64,000 nt of DNA from an uncultured Granulosicoccaceae bacterium (GTDB lineage: Bacteria; Pseudomonadota; Gammaproteobacteria; Granulosicoccales; Granulosicoccaceae), in the NCBI GenBank assembly GCA_937927895.1, contig CALGKA010000012.1:160477-224476 (forward strand), written 5' to 3'. Within the stretch, counting starts at the first letter, position 1; every line of letters begins with the position of its first letter. A program made the position numbers and the translations under genes. A model generated the notes under the pieces. The model did no database searches. It was not told where the DNA came from and saw nothing but the letters and a program-made list of their open reading frames with translations. This document shows, piece after piece, positions 36,304 to 45,726 of this stretch.

Positions 36304-36915
36304 CTAACTCCACTTAAATGCAGCACCTCTGACTACACTGCTTTGCCAAATCTGGATCTCCTGTTCGCTGCTTTCAATAGACATTTTACGACCATTGCCC
36401 ATTACCCCGATACACACGACGGCCTCGCCGGGGACTATCGCCACAGGCAATGATCCCTGCACGCCCGCCACCTGGGCATCGGTGCGCTCTGAGACAAACC
36501 AATCTGCGCCATCAATACTGATGTTGCCTCCCGGGTTCGCCTTTTTCACTTGATCAGCCTTGGCTTTAACATCTATCTTTTCATGCAAACGATAAACGCC
36601 GTCGTCTTCTTCAAGCCATTGATGATTGCCGTCTTCAAACTCTAGCCACCATTCATCCCAGTAGCCGTCTTCGTAGCTCAATCGGACACGGCCACCGACA
36701 ACAAAACCGCGATCTAATAACACGCCACTCTTGCCAAGCTGCAACATCGAAGGAGCATCGATGGCATGCTCAAATAAACCTGCAACCTCCCAGCCGTTAC
36801 TACCAAAGTAGACCCAGTTATCACAGTGCGGGCAGGTTAGACTGCGAGTTAGCGCATTGGTATTTTCTATGGCAACACCACAGGATGGGCAGGAGATTGA
36901 AACGTTATGTGACAT
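36304..36915 (-). CDS. DUF4178 protein with N-terminal zinc ribbon
   Basis: 203 residues. N-terminal CPSCG...CPHCD (about 9-38) is a zinc ribbon of the kind found at the start of nucleic-acid or scaffold proteins. The remainder is one DUF4178 domain (QLGKSGVLLDRGFVVGGRVRLSYEDGYWDEWWLEFEDGNHQWLEEDDG). It is soluble, unlike the next gene's product, and is the first gene of the operon, followed 41 bases later by the 508-residue DUF4178 gene. Confidence 0.78.
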   Translation of the reverse strand: MSHNVSISCPSCGVAIENTNALTRSLTCPHCDNWVYFGSNGWEVAGLFEHAIDAPSMLQLGKSGVLLDRGFVVGGRVRLSYEDGYWDEWWLEFEDGNHQWLEEDDGVYRLHEKIDVKAKADQVKKANPGGNISIDGADWFVSERTDAQVAGVQGSLPVAIVPGEAVVCIGVMGNGRKMSIESSEQEIQIWQSSVVRGAAFKWS

Positions 36916-37088
36916 GTGCAGTTTGCTCTGTATGCTTAGCCATTTTAAATCATTACACAGATACTACAGCCGGAATGATCAGGATTGTTATTCATGAGAC
37001 AATACAAGCAGCTAGTGTAAGACATAGTAGATTGTTCACCAAGGCCAGATAACCATCTGTACACGCTTTCCGGGCGCAATCTGCGTAT

Positions 37089-37107
37089 TTTATGTAGTTA
37101 ACATAAA
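37089..37107. promoter_or_regulatory. Palindrome upstream of hlyU-like gene
   Basis: A perfect 7-bp inverted repeat (TTTATGT / ACATAAA) around AGTTA lies about 60 bases before the HlyU-type gene and could be an operator. No factor can be assigned. Confidence 0.3.
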
Positions 37108-37169
37108 CGACAATATCCCAAGCGAACCTATAGGCGCTTGAGTGAAAATTGAAAACGAAGGAGCCAACC

Positions 37170-37481
37170 ATGGTATTCAAAAAACTGTTTCAAGCACTGA
37201 CAGGCAGTGGCTCAAAAGAGGCCGACAGCAACAAGGCCGCCTCAGCAGACCCTATTACGTACAAAGATATCACTATCACTGCTAAACCACTTTCTGAAGG
37301 TGGTCAGTTCAAAACCGCAGGCACGATAAGCCAATCGATCAACGGAGAATTGAAATCCACTGAATTTATCAGAGCCGACAACCACAGCAGTTTTGACGCG
37401 GCAGTTGAACATTCTGTCAATAAAGCCAAACAGATAATCGATGAACGCGGTTCATCGCTGTTTGACAGCGAGCGTTGCTAA
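37170..37481 (+). CDS. HlyU family protein
   Basis: 103 residues from the ATG at 37170 (AAGGAG nearby); the frame is open from 37149 but that start lacks a binding site. The protein matches the HlyU family over its whole length: a short N-terminal segment, then YKDITITAKPLSEGGQFKTAGTI, FIRADNHSSFDAAVEHSVNKAKQIIDERGSSLF. Vibrio HlyU is reported as a transcriptional activator, but most family members are uncharacterised. It is likely monocistronic. Confidence 0.85.
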   Translation: MVFKKLFQALTGSGSKEADSNKAASADPITYKDITITAKPLSEGGQFKTAGTISQSINGELKSTEFIRADNHSSFDAAVEHSVNKAKQIIDERGSSLFDSERC

Positions 37482-37590
37482 TCAACAACAGGCCTCGCGT
37501 TGATAGCGAAGGTACAAAGGCTGCATAGTTACGAAAGACGGCTGTGGTTCTTCGCCATTCATCACTCCGTATACAGCGTTTAGAGATTCA

Positions 37591-38223
37591 ATGGACAACA
37601 ACGACCCTAATCATTCAAATAGTCAGCCAGGTAGCGAAGCAGGCGAGCAAGCCACAGCCCCGCAGCTAACGGCTATAGAATTACGCGTATTAGGCGCGTT
37701 CATGGAAAAGCAACTCACCACCCCTGATGCTTATCCCCTAACACTCAATAGCATAGCTACCGCATGCAACCAGAAATCCAGCCGTGATCCGGTAAGCAAT
37801 TACCAACAAGGGGATTTAAAACGAGCGCTGCAAGGCCTTATTGATAAAAAATTTGTAGAACAAGAGTACGGCTCGCGCGCTGAGAAATACAGCCAAAGGT
37901 TCATTAAGTACCTGGAGCTTGGAAAAAAGCAACAAGCACTATTGTGCGTAATGATGCTACGCGGCCCACAAACTATCAGTGAACTGGATACACGCACTCA
38001 ACGCATGTGTGAATTCACCAATCGGGAAGATCTGGAACACTGCGTTGATCGCCTGTGTAATCGAGAAATACCGTTTGCCATTCGCCTGGGTCAGCAACCC
38101 GGCCAGCGCGGTGAACGAATTGGCCATTTATTTAGCGGCACAACCAAGCGTTACAGCGCATCACGACTCTACACCACAACCCAATGCCTCACCGAACACG
38201 CAACCAGAATCAATAAGTGTTGA
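37591..38223 (+). CDS. yceH: YceH (DUF480) family protein, C-terminus out of frame
   Basis: 210 residues as read. The winged-helix repeats of YceH/DUF480 are clear: LTAIELRVLGAFMEKQLTTPDAYPLTLNSI, ACNQKSSRDP, LLCVMMLRGPQTISELDTRTQRM and IGHLFSG. After that point this frame reads an unlikely tail (TKRYSASRLYTTTQCLTEHA...NKC). The family's conserved C-terminal helix, with ELEVAELK, is instead found immediately downstream in the +1 frame up to 38368. A one-base insertion, a sequencing error or recoding near 38130-38150 would explain this. Function of YceH is unknown. Confidence 0.8.
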   Translation: MDNNDPNHSNSQPGSEAGEQATAPQLTAIELRVLGAFMEKQLTTPDAYPLTLNSIATACNQKSSRDPVSNYQQGDLKRALQGLIDKKFVEQEYGSRAEKYSQRFIKYLELGKKQQALLCVMMLRGPQTISELDTRTQRMCEFTNREDLEHCVDRLCNREIPFAIRLGQQPGQRGERIGHLFSGTTKRYSASRLYTTTQCLTEHATRINKC

Positions 38224-38368
38224 TCAAAGTGATACCGTGGAATTATTAGAACTGGAAGTCGCTGAACTTAAAACGTCTGTTCAGACATTAGAATCTGAGA
38301 TAAGCGATCTTAAACTACAGTTGCAACAACTGTATCGTTTAACTGGAAATAAAACAGAAGAGACCTAA
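38140..38368 (+). other. Displaced YceH C-terminal segment (+1 frame)
   Basis: In the +1 frame relative to yceH this stretch encodes a Pro/Thr/Gln linker and then LLELEVAELKTSVQTLESEISDLKLQLQQLYRL, a coiled coil that corresponds to the normal YceH C-terminus (E. coli: EVAELKQRLDSL). It is open through the proposed junction. No start codon with a ribosome-binding site is needed if the gene is a frameshifted single unit. Confidence 0.65.
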
Positions 38369-38378
38369 TGAAAATTAG

Positions 38379-38410
38379 CAATAGGCTATCGAACACTCGA
38401 TAGCCTATTG
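38379..38410 (-). terminator. Strong stem-loop terminator
   Basis: A perfect 14-bp stem (CAATAGGCTATCGA / TCGATAGCCTATTG) with loop ACAC begins four bases after the stop of the Lys-rich small gene on the minus strand and is followed there by CTAATTTTC. It may also stop transcripts arriving from yceH on the other strand. Confidence 0.65.
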
Positions 38411-38413
38411 GCG

Positions 38414-38530
38414 TTACTCACCCGAACGTTCTTTAGCTGCTTTTTTGGCAGCTTTTTCAGCTTTCTTTTCCTTAGGCGTTAAAAGCGGCGCCTTTTTTAC
38501 GTTCTTTTTACTGTCTTGACCTTTGCTCAT
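38414..38530 (-). CDS. 38-residue Lys/Ala-rich small protein
   Basis: A short gene with a good ribosome-binding site (AGAGGG, seven bases from ATG) and a dedicated terminator. The product is MSKGQDSKKN... with repeated KKAEKAAKKAAK, strongly basic, soluble and without a membrane helix. Similar 35-60 residue 'SKGQDSKK' proteins are seen in gammaproteobacteria, but I know of no assigned role; nucleic-acid or ribosome binding would fit the composition. Codon use is consistent with a real gene. Confidence 0.65.
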   Translation of the reverse strand: MSKGQDSKKNVKKAPLLTPKEKKAEKAAKKAAKERSGE

Positions 38531-38704
38531 GATAATCCCTCTTATTGCACCGTTATAAAACCTATCACCACCCAGGTGCAGCAGGCAGCAAAGAGACCTT
38601 CGCTCGTTTGCCAGTCCAGTATACAGCTATTTTGCTTTAGCTCAGTAATCCCTCAATTAATACTTATAGTTTATTGCAGTTGCATAGTCCAAAAGCCATT
38701 CAAT

Positions 38705-40192
38705 TCATAGCTTATTAAGATAGGTATCCCATAAATTGTTACGCAACAGCAGGCCACGATCATTATCGCGCTTGAAAGCAGCAAACTCACTGCCACGAGA
38801 ATAAGCAGTACTAAACTGCGCTACAGTCGCATGTGGCCGATACGGCAAATAGTATGTACCTTCAATTGCCAATACTGCATCAATCAGTTCACGGGTCATT
38901 CTTTGCATATCGGCCTCCGCACGCTTAGTCATCTCCTGGCTAAATGACATTACAGCGGCCAGCCTCGGCACCGGCGCATATGACAACACACTTTCCTTGT
39001 CGGCCGCTATGTATCGCAAAGTAACATTCAAAAACTCTTGAAATGACTTCGGAATGACATCACGGCACAGCTGAAGAAAGTCATTAAAACGATCAAAGCC
39101 AATAAAATACTCATGCAAAATAAATGTTCTATTAGGATTACGGTTAGCAATAATGTCTACACTTCCATTCATAAGTGCATTACGTGTTACTTCACCAGTA
39201 CCCAATTTTGGACCAACAACTGTCTCATTCCACCAACGAAATGATTTCATACGTTCATTCCCCATCTGGGCACGATAAACCTTGCTTGCATAACTTGCTT
39301 TAAAGCTTGCGCTAGTAGCCTCGGGTAGGTTTAGTTGATCTTCAGTCTCACGGTAAGTCACTAACAAAGCTTGCTCAAAAAACGTAGCTCGCTCTACATT
39401 TAAACGACCATAGGCCATCGTTACCGCGGGATCTTCAATAGCACTTTCAAACGCACCAGCAATGTTTTTGGCAGGCATCTTTTTAAACGTTGGCGCTAAG
39501 CGACTGTTGCGCACCATTTTTATATCTAGATCCGTTATAACACCCATCAATCCATAACCACCCATAGCATGCTTAAAGAGATCGCTGTTCTTCTCACGAG
39601 AACATTCAACTAGCTCTCCATTCGGCAATACCATTCTAATGGCTCTCACACTGGATGCCATTGGTCCAAAGGGAACCGGCCAACCATGAGCGTTAACTGA
39701 GAACGTTGCCGCCACACCGAAGTCGTTATTCGATTGCATAATCACAGGCGACCAACCCGACGCATCTAGTGCTGTAATTACTTGTGACCATCTTGCGCCT
39801 GCATGAACACGGTACAGACTATTTGCTGTATCAAGCTCTACAGCGCCGTTATTGAGAGTCATGGCAATACCATCACGCGCTATAGCCTGACCACCCATTG
39901 AATGACGAGCCGCACCTACGTTTAGTGGTCGATTAGATTCTGTAGCCTCAGTCATAGCCGCACGCACGGTCTCAAGCAAACGATCGCTGTAGCTATCACT
40001 GGAAATAATATGTTTATGTATCGGGGTTGCAGACAAGCCACTGGCATCGTTAAGCATTGCGGGGCCAGACGGCACCTTCAGGCTTTCTGTTCCGGCAAGA
40101 GTCGGCAAAGTGGTGCGCAGTTTTCCAGAAGCTGTAAATCCTGCTACACCTCCAACACCTAACAGCAACGCACGCCGCGATAATTTTTTCAT
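38705..40192 (-). CDS. Tat-exported FAD-linked oxidase (lactone oxidase type)
   Basis: 495 residues. The N-terminus KKLSRRALLLGVGGVAGFTASG has a twin-arginine-like signal (SRRALLLG), so the protein is probably folded with its cofactor and exported. An FAD-binding PCMH/VAO domain (about 80-240) has NVGAARHSMGGQAIA, where the His may bind FAD covalently, and ATFSVNAHGWPVPFG. The C-terminal half resembles the D-arabinono-1,4-lactone oxidase domain, ending YLPYRPHATVAQFSTAY. It should oxidise a sugar lactone or alcohol in the periplasm. The substrate is unknown. Confidence 0.78.
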   Translation of the reverse strand: MKKLSRRALLLGVGGVAGFTASGKLRTTLPTLAGTESLKVPSGPAMLNDASGLSATPIHKHIISSDSYSDRLLETVRAAMTEATESNRPLNVGAARHSMGGQAIARDGIAMTLNNGAVELDTANSLYRVHAGARWSQVITALDASGWSPVIMQSNNDFGVAATFSVNAHGWPVPFGPMASSVRAIRMVLPNGELVECSREKNSDLFKHAMGGYGLMGVITDLDIKMVRNSRLAPTFKKMPAKNIAGAFESAIEDPAVTMAYGRLNVERATFFEQALLVTYRETEDQLNLPEATSASFKASYASKVYRAQMGNERMKSFRWWNETVVGPKLGTGEVTRNALMNGSVDIIANRNPNRTFILHEYFIGFDRFNDFLQLCRDVIPKSFQEFLNVTLRYIAADKESVLSYAPVPRLAAVMSFSQEMTKRAEADMQRMTRELIDAVLAIEGTYYLPYRPHATVAQFSTAYSRGSEFAAFKRDNDRGLLLRNNLWDTYLNKL

Positions 40193-40323
40193 TGGCTATT
40201 GTTCACTGAACATTATTCATAGAAGACCCAACCTATTTTCGCCAAGCAGCTTGAATGAGCCTTTTATCGATACCGCTACAAACTACCGCTTTCAACGATA
40301 ATCTTACCACGCTGCGCGACTAT

Positions 40324-40941
40324 CTAGGCTTTTCGCCATCGCCACACAAACAGTGGTGGAATACTGAGCCACTCCAATTGAACGGTTTTCTGCTCTTTAC
40401 TAAAAAACGTATTCAACTGACTCACACGCGGATTAACCTGGTAGGCCACAAACCGACCACCTGGATTCAATAATTGATGTATTTTTTCTATTAAGTCAGC
40501 ACCGGCTTTTTTATCCATACAAGAAAACGGAATACCGGAGATCACAACATCGGGCGTGGGCAGATTGTAGGTTTGTAGAATCGATTCAATATCACAGGCA
40601 TTACCGTGGTGCGCAATAAACCGCTGATCATCAATTTCACTGACAAGTTTATACAAACCGTCGTTTAGCTCAATACACAACAACGTGGCATCACTTGGCA
40701 TACTGTCGAGTATTGACTGCGTAGTGCCACCATTGCCAGGGCCAAGCTCTACGATCATTTTTGCGTTGGCAGTATCTGCGTTTTTGATGATTCGTCGCTT
40801 TAAAAACCTTGAGCTCGGAATAATTGATCCAAGCTGTGTGGGGTTCTTAATAAACTCCCCCAAAAATACCAGCGCACCACTTCTTTTACTCACTGAATTT
40901 GTCCGATCCAATAGCTGTGCACACTTCGCACAAAGCAACAA
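40324..40941 (-). CDS. Class I SAM methyltransferase, PmtA-like
   Basis: 205 residues. The N-terminal FLGEFIKNPTQLGSIIPSSRFLKRRI and the SAM loop MIVELGPGNGGTTQSIL resemble phospholipid N-methyltransferases and related rRNA-adenine-type enzymes. PDVVISGIPFS follows as the post-I motif. The amphipathic N-terminal helix would place it at the membrane surface. Phosphatidylethanolamine methylation is possible, but the assignment is by motif only. The true start may be internal. Confidence 0.7.
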   Translation of the reverse strand: MLLCAKCAQLLDRTNSVSKRSGALVFLGEFIKNPTQLGSIIPSSRFLKRRIIKNADTANAKMIVELGPGNGGTTQSILDSMPSDATLLCIELNDGLYKLVSEIDDQRFIAHHGNACDIESILQTYNLPTPDVVISGIPFSCMDKKAGADLIEKIHQLLNPGGRFVAYQVNPRVSQLNTFFSKEQKTVQLEWLSIPPLFVWRWRKA

Positions 40942-41053
40942 ACGTTAGCGGAATAGACGGCCGGCATCAATGCTTTTATAAAATTTTACCCAACTCAAGT
41001 TTCACCCCAAACAGTCACTAATACTCAGTGACCCAGCTCCAAGTATTTCCCAC

Positions 41054-41860
41054 ATGAAAGCTCGAAAAACCACCACAATAACGCTGGTATTTGGCGCCCT
41101 GCTTGCCTTTCAAACGCACGCTGCGACAAAACCGACAGGCCTTGATCAGCTACTGGAGAGTACCGGGGTAGTTAAGCAGATTGAGTCGCTGAAAGAATTT
41201 GTGATCCAGTCCAGCCAAAGCAATGTCGAGCGCTGCGGAGTAAGCCCGGCACCCGGCACCGCCTTGCCTAGCTTTAACCATGACTCAATCCTGTATGACA
41301 CGCTGAGGTTTTTTGACCCGATAGACCCCGCGGATATGGGCACGCTATTGGACTGGTATCAAAACCCGCTGGCGTTATCAATACACAATGCCGAACAAGG
41401 CAATTACGATCCTGATGAAGCGGTAAATTATCAGTCGGTGTTTTTATTGCAACCCGATAGAGTCAATAACATAAAACGTATTATCAATAACACTCGCACC
41501 AATGATTTTATTAGAATTATTGGTACTGAAATAGAATACGCAGGCATTCTACACAGTGATTGTATTGATAAAGCTCAAAGCACGCTAAGCGATGGTCAAT
41601 TAAACCCGGAAAGAGTACGGGCAAACCTTACTCGTGATGACAAGATCACAGCACAACTAATGGCCAACAGTATTATTGCAGACTTAGGTTACCTGCTACG
41701 GGACTTAAGCGATTCAGAATTGGAACGCTATGCAGACTTTACCTCAAGTGCTCCTGCAAAAGTTTTCTATAACAGCCTCATAAACGCGCTTGATCAGAGC
41801 ATTAAGCTCGCTAGCGACAGAATTGATTATCAGGAAACCCTTGGTAGTTTTGAATTCTAG
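41054..41860 (+). CDS. Exported protein of unknown function
   Basis: 268 residues with a cleavable signal peptide (TITLVFGALLAFQTHA). The mature part is helical and acidic, with LDQLLESTGVVKQIESLKEFV near the N-terminus and LSDSELERYADFTSSAPAKVFYNSLINALDQSIKLA near the C-terminus. The latter is reminiscent of DUF2059-type domains, but no confident family is recognised. Two Cys (about 60 and 180) may form a disulfide in the periplasm. Confidence 0.6.
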   Translation: MKARKTTTITLVFGALLAFQTHAATKPTGLDQLLESTGVVKQIESLKEFVIQSSQSNVERCGVSPAPGTALPSFNHDSILYDTLRFFDPIDPADMGTLLDWYQNPLALSIHNAEQGNYDPDEAVNYQSVFLLQPDRVNNIKRIINNTRTNDFIRIIGTEIEYAGILHSDCIDKAQSTLSDGQLNPERVRANLTRDDKITAQLMANSIIADLGYLLRDLSDSELERYADFTSSAPAKVFYNSLINALDQSIKLASDRIDYQETLGSFEF

Positions 41861-41874
41861 CTTTGATTTCCAGC

Positions 41875-42336
41875 TTAGCTGAACAACCACAGAAACCCTA
41901 AGTTATACCATGCGTGCATTATTATTGAAGGCGTAACCGCATCGTAGCGCTCACGCAAATAACCAAACATCAAAGATGGCACAAACACCAACGCCGCCCA
42001 TAAGGGTGGTTGGTTAAACAAGTGGAAGGCCGCAAAAACAACGCTTGTCATCACATTTGCACGGCTTATTTTAGGCAATACTGTTCGGGTCCAAATGGGC
42101 TTTTCTAGCAACCACGTTTGTATAAACCCTCTGAAGGCAAGCTCTTCCATTATTGGGTAAAATATAACACCGGTTAAAAATACCTTAAGCGCCAGACCAT
42201 TGATCGCAGGCTTACCTAATATAAACCAAAGGGCAATCCACACCACAGGCCCTAAGGCAAGTGCAATCCAAAAGTGAGTATCAGTCAGTACACGCTTTAA
42301 CTGCGCTGTATCCAATATGGATTCAAGGTCTATCAA
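41875..42336 (-). CDS. CPBP family intramembrane glutamic protease
   Basis: 153 residues, four or five membrane helices. The Abi/CPBP motifs are all present: EELAFRGFIQTWLL (EExxxR), FAAFHLFNQPP (FxxxH) and MHAWYNLGF (HxxxN/B type). Its short length and lack of a long N-terminal region resemble the compact members that process exported proteins with C-terminal sorting signals, but no such substrate is recognised here. It is convergent with the preceding exported protein and starts 24 bases after the end of hemB. Confidence 0.82.
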   Translation of the reverse strand: MIDLESILDTAQLKRVLTDTHFWIALALGPVVWIALWFILGKPAINGLALKVFLTGVIFYPIMEELAFRGFIQTWLLEKPIWTRTVLPKISRANVMTSVVFAAFHLFNQPPLWAALVFVPSLMFGYLRERYDAVTPSIIMHAWYNLGFLWLFS

Positions 42337-42360
42337 TGCAATGCCTTCACAAAAGCTACC

Positions 42361-43398
<1,038 letters not shown>

Positions 43399-43435
43399 TT
43401 ATAATCATTCTAGCAGCCTCAGTCACAACGGTCTC

Positions 43436-44272
43436 ATGAAAAAAGTATTCGCAGTCTTCGGCAACCCCATCCAACAAAGCTTATCGCCGCAAATTCACCA
43501 GCATTTTGCAGCACAGCATAAGCTTGATATTGCCTATGAAAAAATCCTGTCTGATGAGCAGGATTTTTCTAATGATGTCAGTCAGTTTTTTGAATCCGGT
43601 GGCATCGGCTGCAATGTTACAGCGCCATTCAAAGAGCTCGCTTTTGCAATGTGCACTGAACTCACTGACCATGCGAAACGCGCGCAAGCTGTAAACACCC
43701 TATATAAAAACGACACCGGCGCACTATGCGGCCACAACACAGATGGCGCAGGACTACTGCAAGACTTAACAGCAAACCACAACTTAAGCCTAAAAAACAA
43801 ACACATTATTGTGCTCGGCGCAGGCGGTGCGACACGGGGTATATTGCAACCATTGATTGATCAAGCACCAAATAGAATCACACTAATTAATCGAACTGTC
43901 GAAAAAGCTCACGCGCTCGCCGATGAATTCAGCGATGTGTTCAGCATAGAGGCGGTTGGCGCTGATAATATTTCGACAGACATACCACCCGCAGACCTAT
44001 TAATTAACGGCACCTCAGCAAGTCTGGATGGCAAACTACCCATCGCAAATGACAGCCCCATTATTAACAGCAACACCGTTAGCTACGATCTTTCCTATGC
44101 TTCTGAACCCACACGGTTCTTACAATGGTCAAAAGAGCGCGGCTGCAAACAACATTACGATGGACGCGGCATGCTGGTAGAACAAGCAGCACTCGCGTTC
44201 ACTACATGGAATGCAGTCAGTGTTAGCACCGACTCATTAATTAGAAATTTCGAGGCCTTAAAAACCCAATGA
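43436..44272 (+). CDS. aroE: Shikimate 5-dehydrogenase
   Basis: 278 residues. VFGNPIQQSLSPQIHQHF binds shikimate; NVTAPFKELAF contains the catalytic Lys; NTDGAGLLQDL the Asp; and IIVLGAGGATRGIL the NADP-binding loop. It reduces 3-dehydroshikimate to shikimate. The stop overlaps the DUF192 start by four bases (ATGA). Confidence 0.94.
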   Translation: MKKVFAVFGNPIQQSLSPQIHQHFAAQHKLDIAYEKILSDEQDFSNDVSQFFESGGIGCNVTAPFKELAFAMCTELTDHAKRAQAVNTLYKNDTGALCGHNTDGAGLLQDLTANHNLSLKNKHIIVLGAGGATRGILQPLIDQAPNRITLINRTVEKAHALADEFSDVFSIEAVGADNISTDIPPADLLINGTSASLDGKLPIANDSPIINSNTVSYDLSYASEPTRFLQWSKERGCKQHYDGRGMLVEQAALAFTTWNAVSVSTDSLIRNFEALKTQ

Positions 44273-44766
44273 ATAATCTACACCGTTCGTTCTTCGCAAT
44301 ATTCCTATTAGGCTTAGGCAGCTTAATCAGTAGCCCGGCAGTTGCCGATACCGAATGCAAAACAGAAGCATCGCTGCAGATCAATCAACAAATAGCCCAA
44401 GTAGAGCTAGCAATAGACGAACGCACCCGACGCTATGGCTTAATGTTCCGCTCCAGCATGGGTGAACACTGCGGCATGCTGTTTATTTTCGACAACACCC
44501 GCCCACGTGTATTCACCATGCGCAATACACTTATACCGCTAGATATCGCCTTCATAGACGAAGAAGGCCGCATTGGTGAAATACTCACCATGGAGCCAGG
44601 TGGCGATCGCTACCCATCAAGTGTTGCGGCACGCTATGCGCTTGAGATGAATAAGGGCTGGTTTGCTGCTAACGATATTAAAGTGAATGATGTTATTCAG
44701 TTGTTAGGCGAAGCTGATGAATTACAGCCATTGGCAACAGTGACTAGTACAAAGAAAAACAAATAG
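44269..44766 (+). CDS. DUF192 family exported protein
   Basis: 165 residues with a signal peptide ending near AVADT. The DUF192 core is complete: RRYGLMFRSSMGEHCGMLFIFDNTRPRVFTMRNTLIPLDIAFID, then GDRYPSSVAARYALEMNKGWF. Function is unknown. It is translationally coupled to aroE. Confidence 0.85.
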   Translation: MNNLHRSFFAIFLLGLGSLISSPAVADTECKTEASLQINQQIAQVELAIDERTRRYGLMFRSSMGEHCGMLFIFDNTRPRVFTMRNTLIPLDIAFIDEEGRIGEILTMEPGGDRYPSSVAARYALEMNKGWFAANDIKVNDVIQLLGEADELQPLATVTSTKKNK

Positions 44767-45127
44767 AATTTACAGTGCCGACGATTAACGTTCACCTACA
44801 CTCAAGTATCCGAGGATAATGTAAATCTTCTCGGGCAGTATTATGCTTTACATAACATATTTTATGTACAGGATAATTCAGGTATGAATTCCTCACTCTT
44901 TGTTCCAAACGGCGCACCAAAACCAAAGTTGAGCCACCCTGGTGCTGAAGGTTTTTGAGACGTCAACAACATACAACACCGCCTGAGCCGTGTCCCATAT
45001 CGCCGGAAGCCAACTGATTAGGGGCATTCAGCCGGCAAGCATTTCAACAATGTTATATTTTCCAATGAGTTAGAGATTATTGTCCCACAATTACATTGTG
45101 GGACACTAAAATAAATTGGATTAAAAG
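44767..45127. other. Intergenic region before yefM, with two hairpins and a short frame
   Basis: About 360 bases without a confident gene. A 7-bp inverted repeat (TACATAA / TTATGTA, 44849-44868) is followed by a 24-residue frame (44884-44958, MNSSLFVPNGAPKPK...) with weak initiation signals, perhaps a gene remnant. A perfect 11-bp hairpin with a 3-base loop (TGTCCCACAAT / ATTGTGGGACA) lies at 45081-45105. Its role is not clear; there is no T-tract. Confidence 0.5.
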
Positions 45128-45165
45128 TTGCACCTGTCGATACATGTACCATATACAGTACATGT
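45128..45165 (+). promoter_or_regulatory. yefM-yoeB promoter and operator
   Basis: TTGCAC (45128-45133) and TATACA (45152-45157), 18 bases apart, form a good promoter. Across the -10 lies an inverted repeat, ACATGTAC / GTACATGT (45142-45149 and 45158-45165) with an 8-base spacer. Each arm carries the TGTAC core that YefM recognises in E. coli, so YefM-YoeB autorepression is expected here. Confidence 0.65.
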
Positions 45166-45186
45166 TAGATTTGTTAAGGTAGAATC

Positions 45187-45435
45187 ATGAACGTAATAAA
45201 TTTCACAGAAGCCCGTAAATCTCTGAAGAGAGTATTAGATCGTGTAGTTGATGATGCTGACTGCACAGTGATCGCGCGTCGTGACGCAGAAGATGTTGTC
45301 GTGATGTCAGTAGATCACTACAATTCTCTGATGGAAACAGTTTACCTTCTTAGAAGTCCAGCTAATGCTGCCCGCCTAGCACAATCAATTTCTGAATATG
45401 AACTTGGCAAAGCTATAGTTCATAAAGAATTATGA
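45187..45435 (+). CDS. yefM: Antitoxin YefM (Phd/YefM family)
   Basis: 82 residues. MNVINFTEARKSLKRVLDRVVDDADCTVIARRDAEDVVVMSVDHYNS is the standard YefM N-terminal DNA-binding and dimerisation region, followed by YLLRSPANAARLAQSISEYELGK, the toxin-binding helix. It neutralises YoeB and represses the operon with it. AAGGT lies upstream of the ATG. It precedes yoeB by 24 bases, the usual order. Confidence 0.92.
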   Translation: MNVINFTEARKSLKRVLDRVVDDADCTVIARRDAEDVVVMSVDHYNSLMETVYLLRSPANAARLAQSISEYELGKAIVHKEL

Positions 45436-45459
45436 GCAGAAGAGACTGAGACATAGAGA

Positions 45460-45726
45460 GTGCCTGCTAGTCGAGATATTGCATGGACACCGACTGGTTG
45501 GGAAGATTACGTCTACTGGCAAACTCAAGATAAAAAGACACTTAAACGCATCAACAAACTAGTTGATGCGACTTTAAGAAATCCGTTTGAAGGTATTGGA
45601 AAGCCTGAGCCTTTGAAAGAGAACCTAGCAGGACTTTGGTCTCGTCGTATTGATGATACCCATCGTCTAGTATATGCAGTAGCTGACGATAAAATAACGT
45701 TCCTACAGTGTCATTATCACTACTGA
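45460..45726 (+). CDS. yoeB: Toxin YoeB (mRNA interferase)
   Basis: 88 residues from a GTG. Alignment with E. coli YoeB places the catalytic Glu at 50 (GKPEPLKENLAG), Arg at 69 (DTHRLVY) and His at 87 (CHYHY), all conserved, so the ribosome-dependent RNase should be active. Four extra residues precede the E. coli start. A perfect 8-bp hairpin (CTGAGTTT / AAACTCAG) includes the stop codon. Confidence 0.92.
   Translation: MPASRDIAWTPTGWEDYVYWQTQDKKTLKRINKLVDATLRNPFEGIGKPEPLKENLAGLWSRRIDDTHRLVYAVADDKITFLQCHYHY

Noticed and set aside
40255..40473. Plus-strand frame opposite the methyltransferase
   Set aside because: Shadow of the minus-strand gene, no ribosome-binding site or recognisable domain.
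44884..44958. 24-residue frame MNSSLFVPNGAPKPK...
   Set aside because: Weak initiation region, no family and lying in decayed sequence; more likely a remnant.
44960..45080. Possible integron attC site or cassette near the TA genes
   Set aside because: No matching R' and R'' core pair around a palindrome and no integrase in the window.
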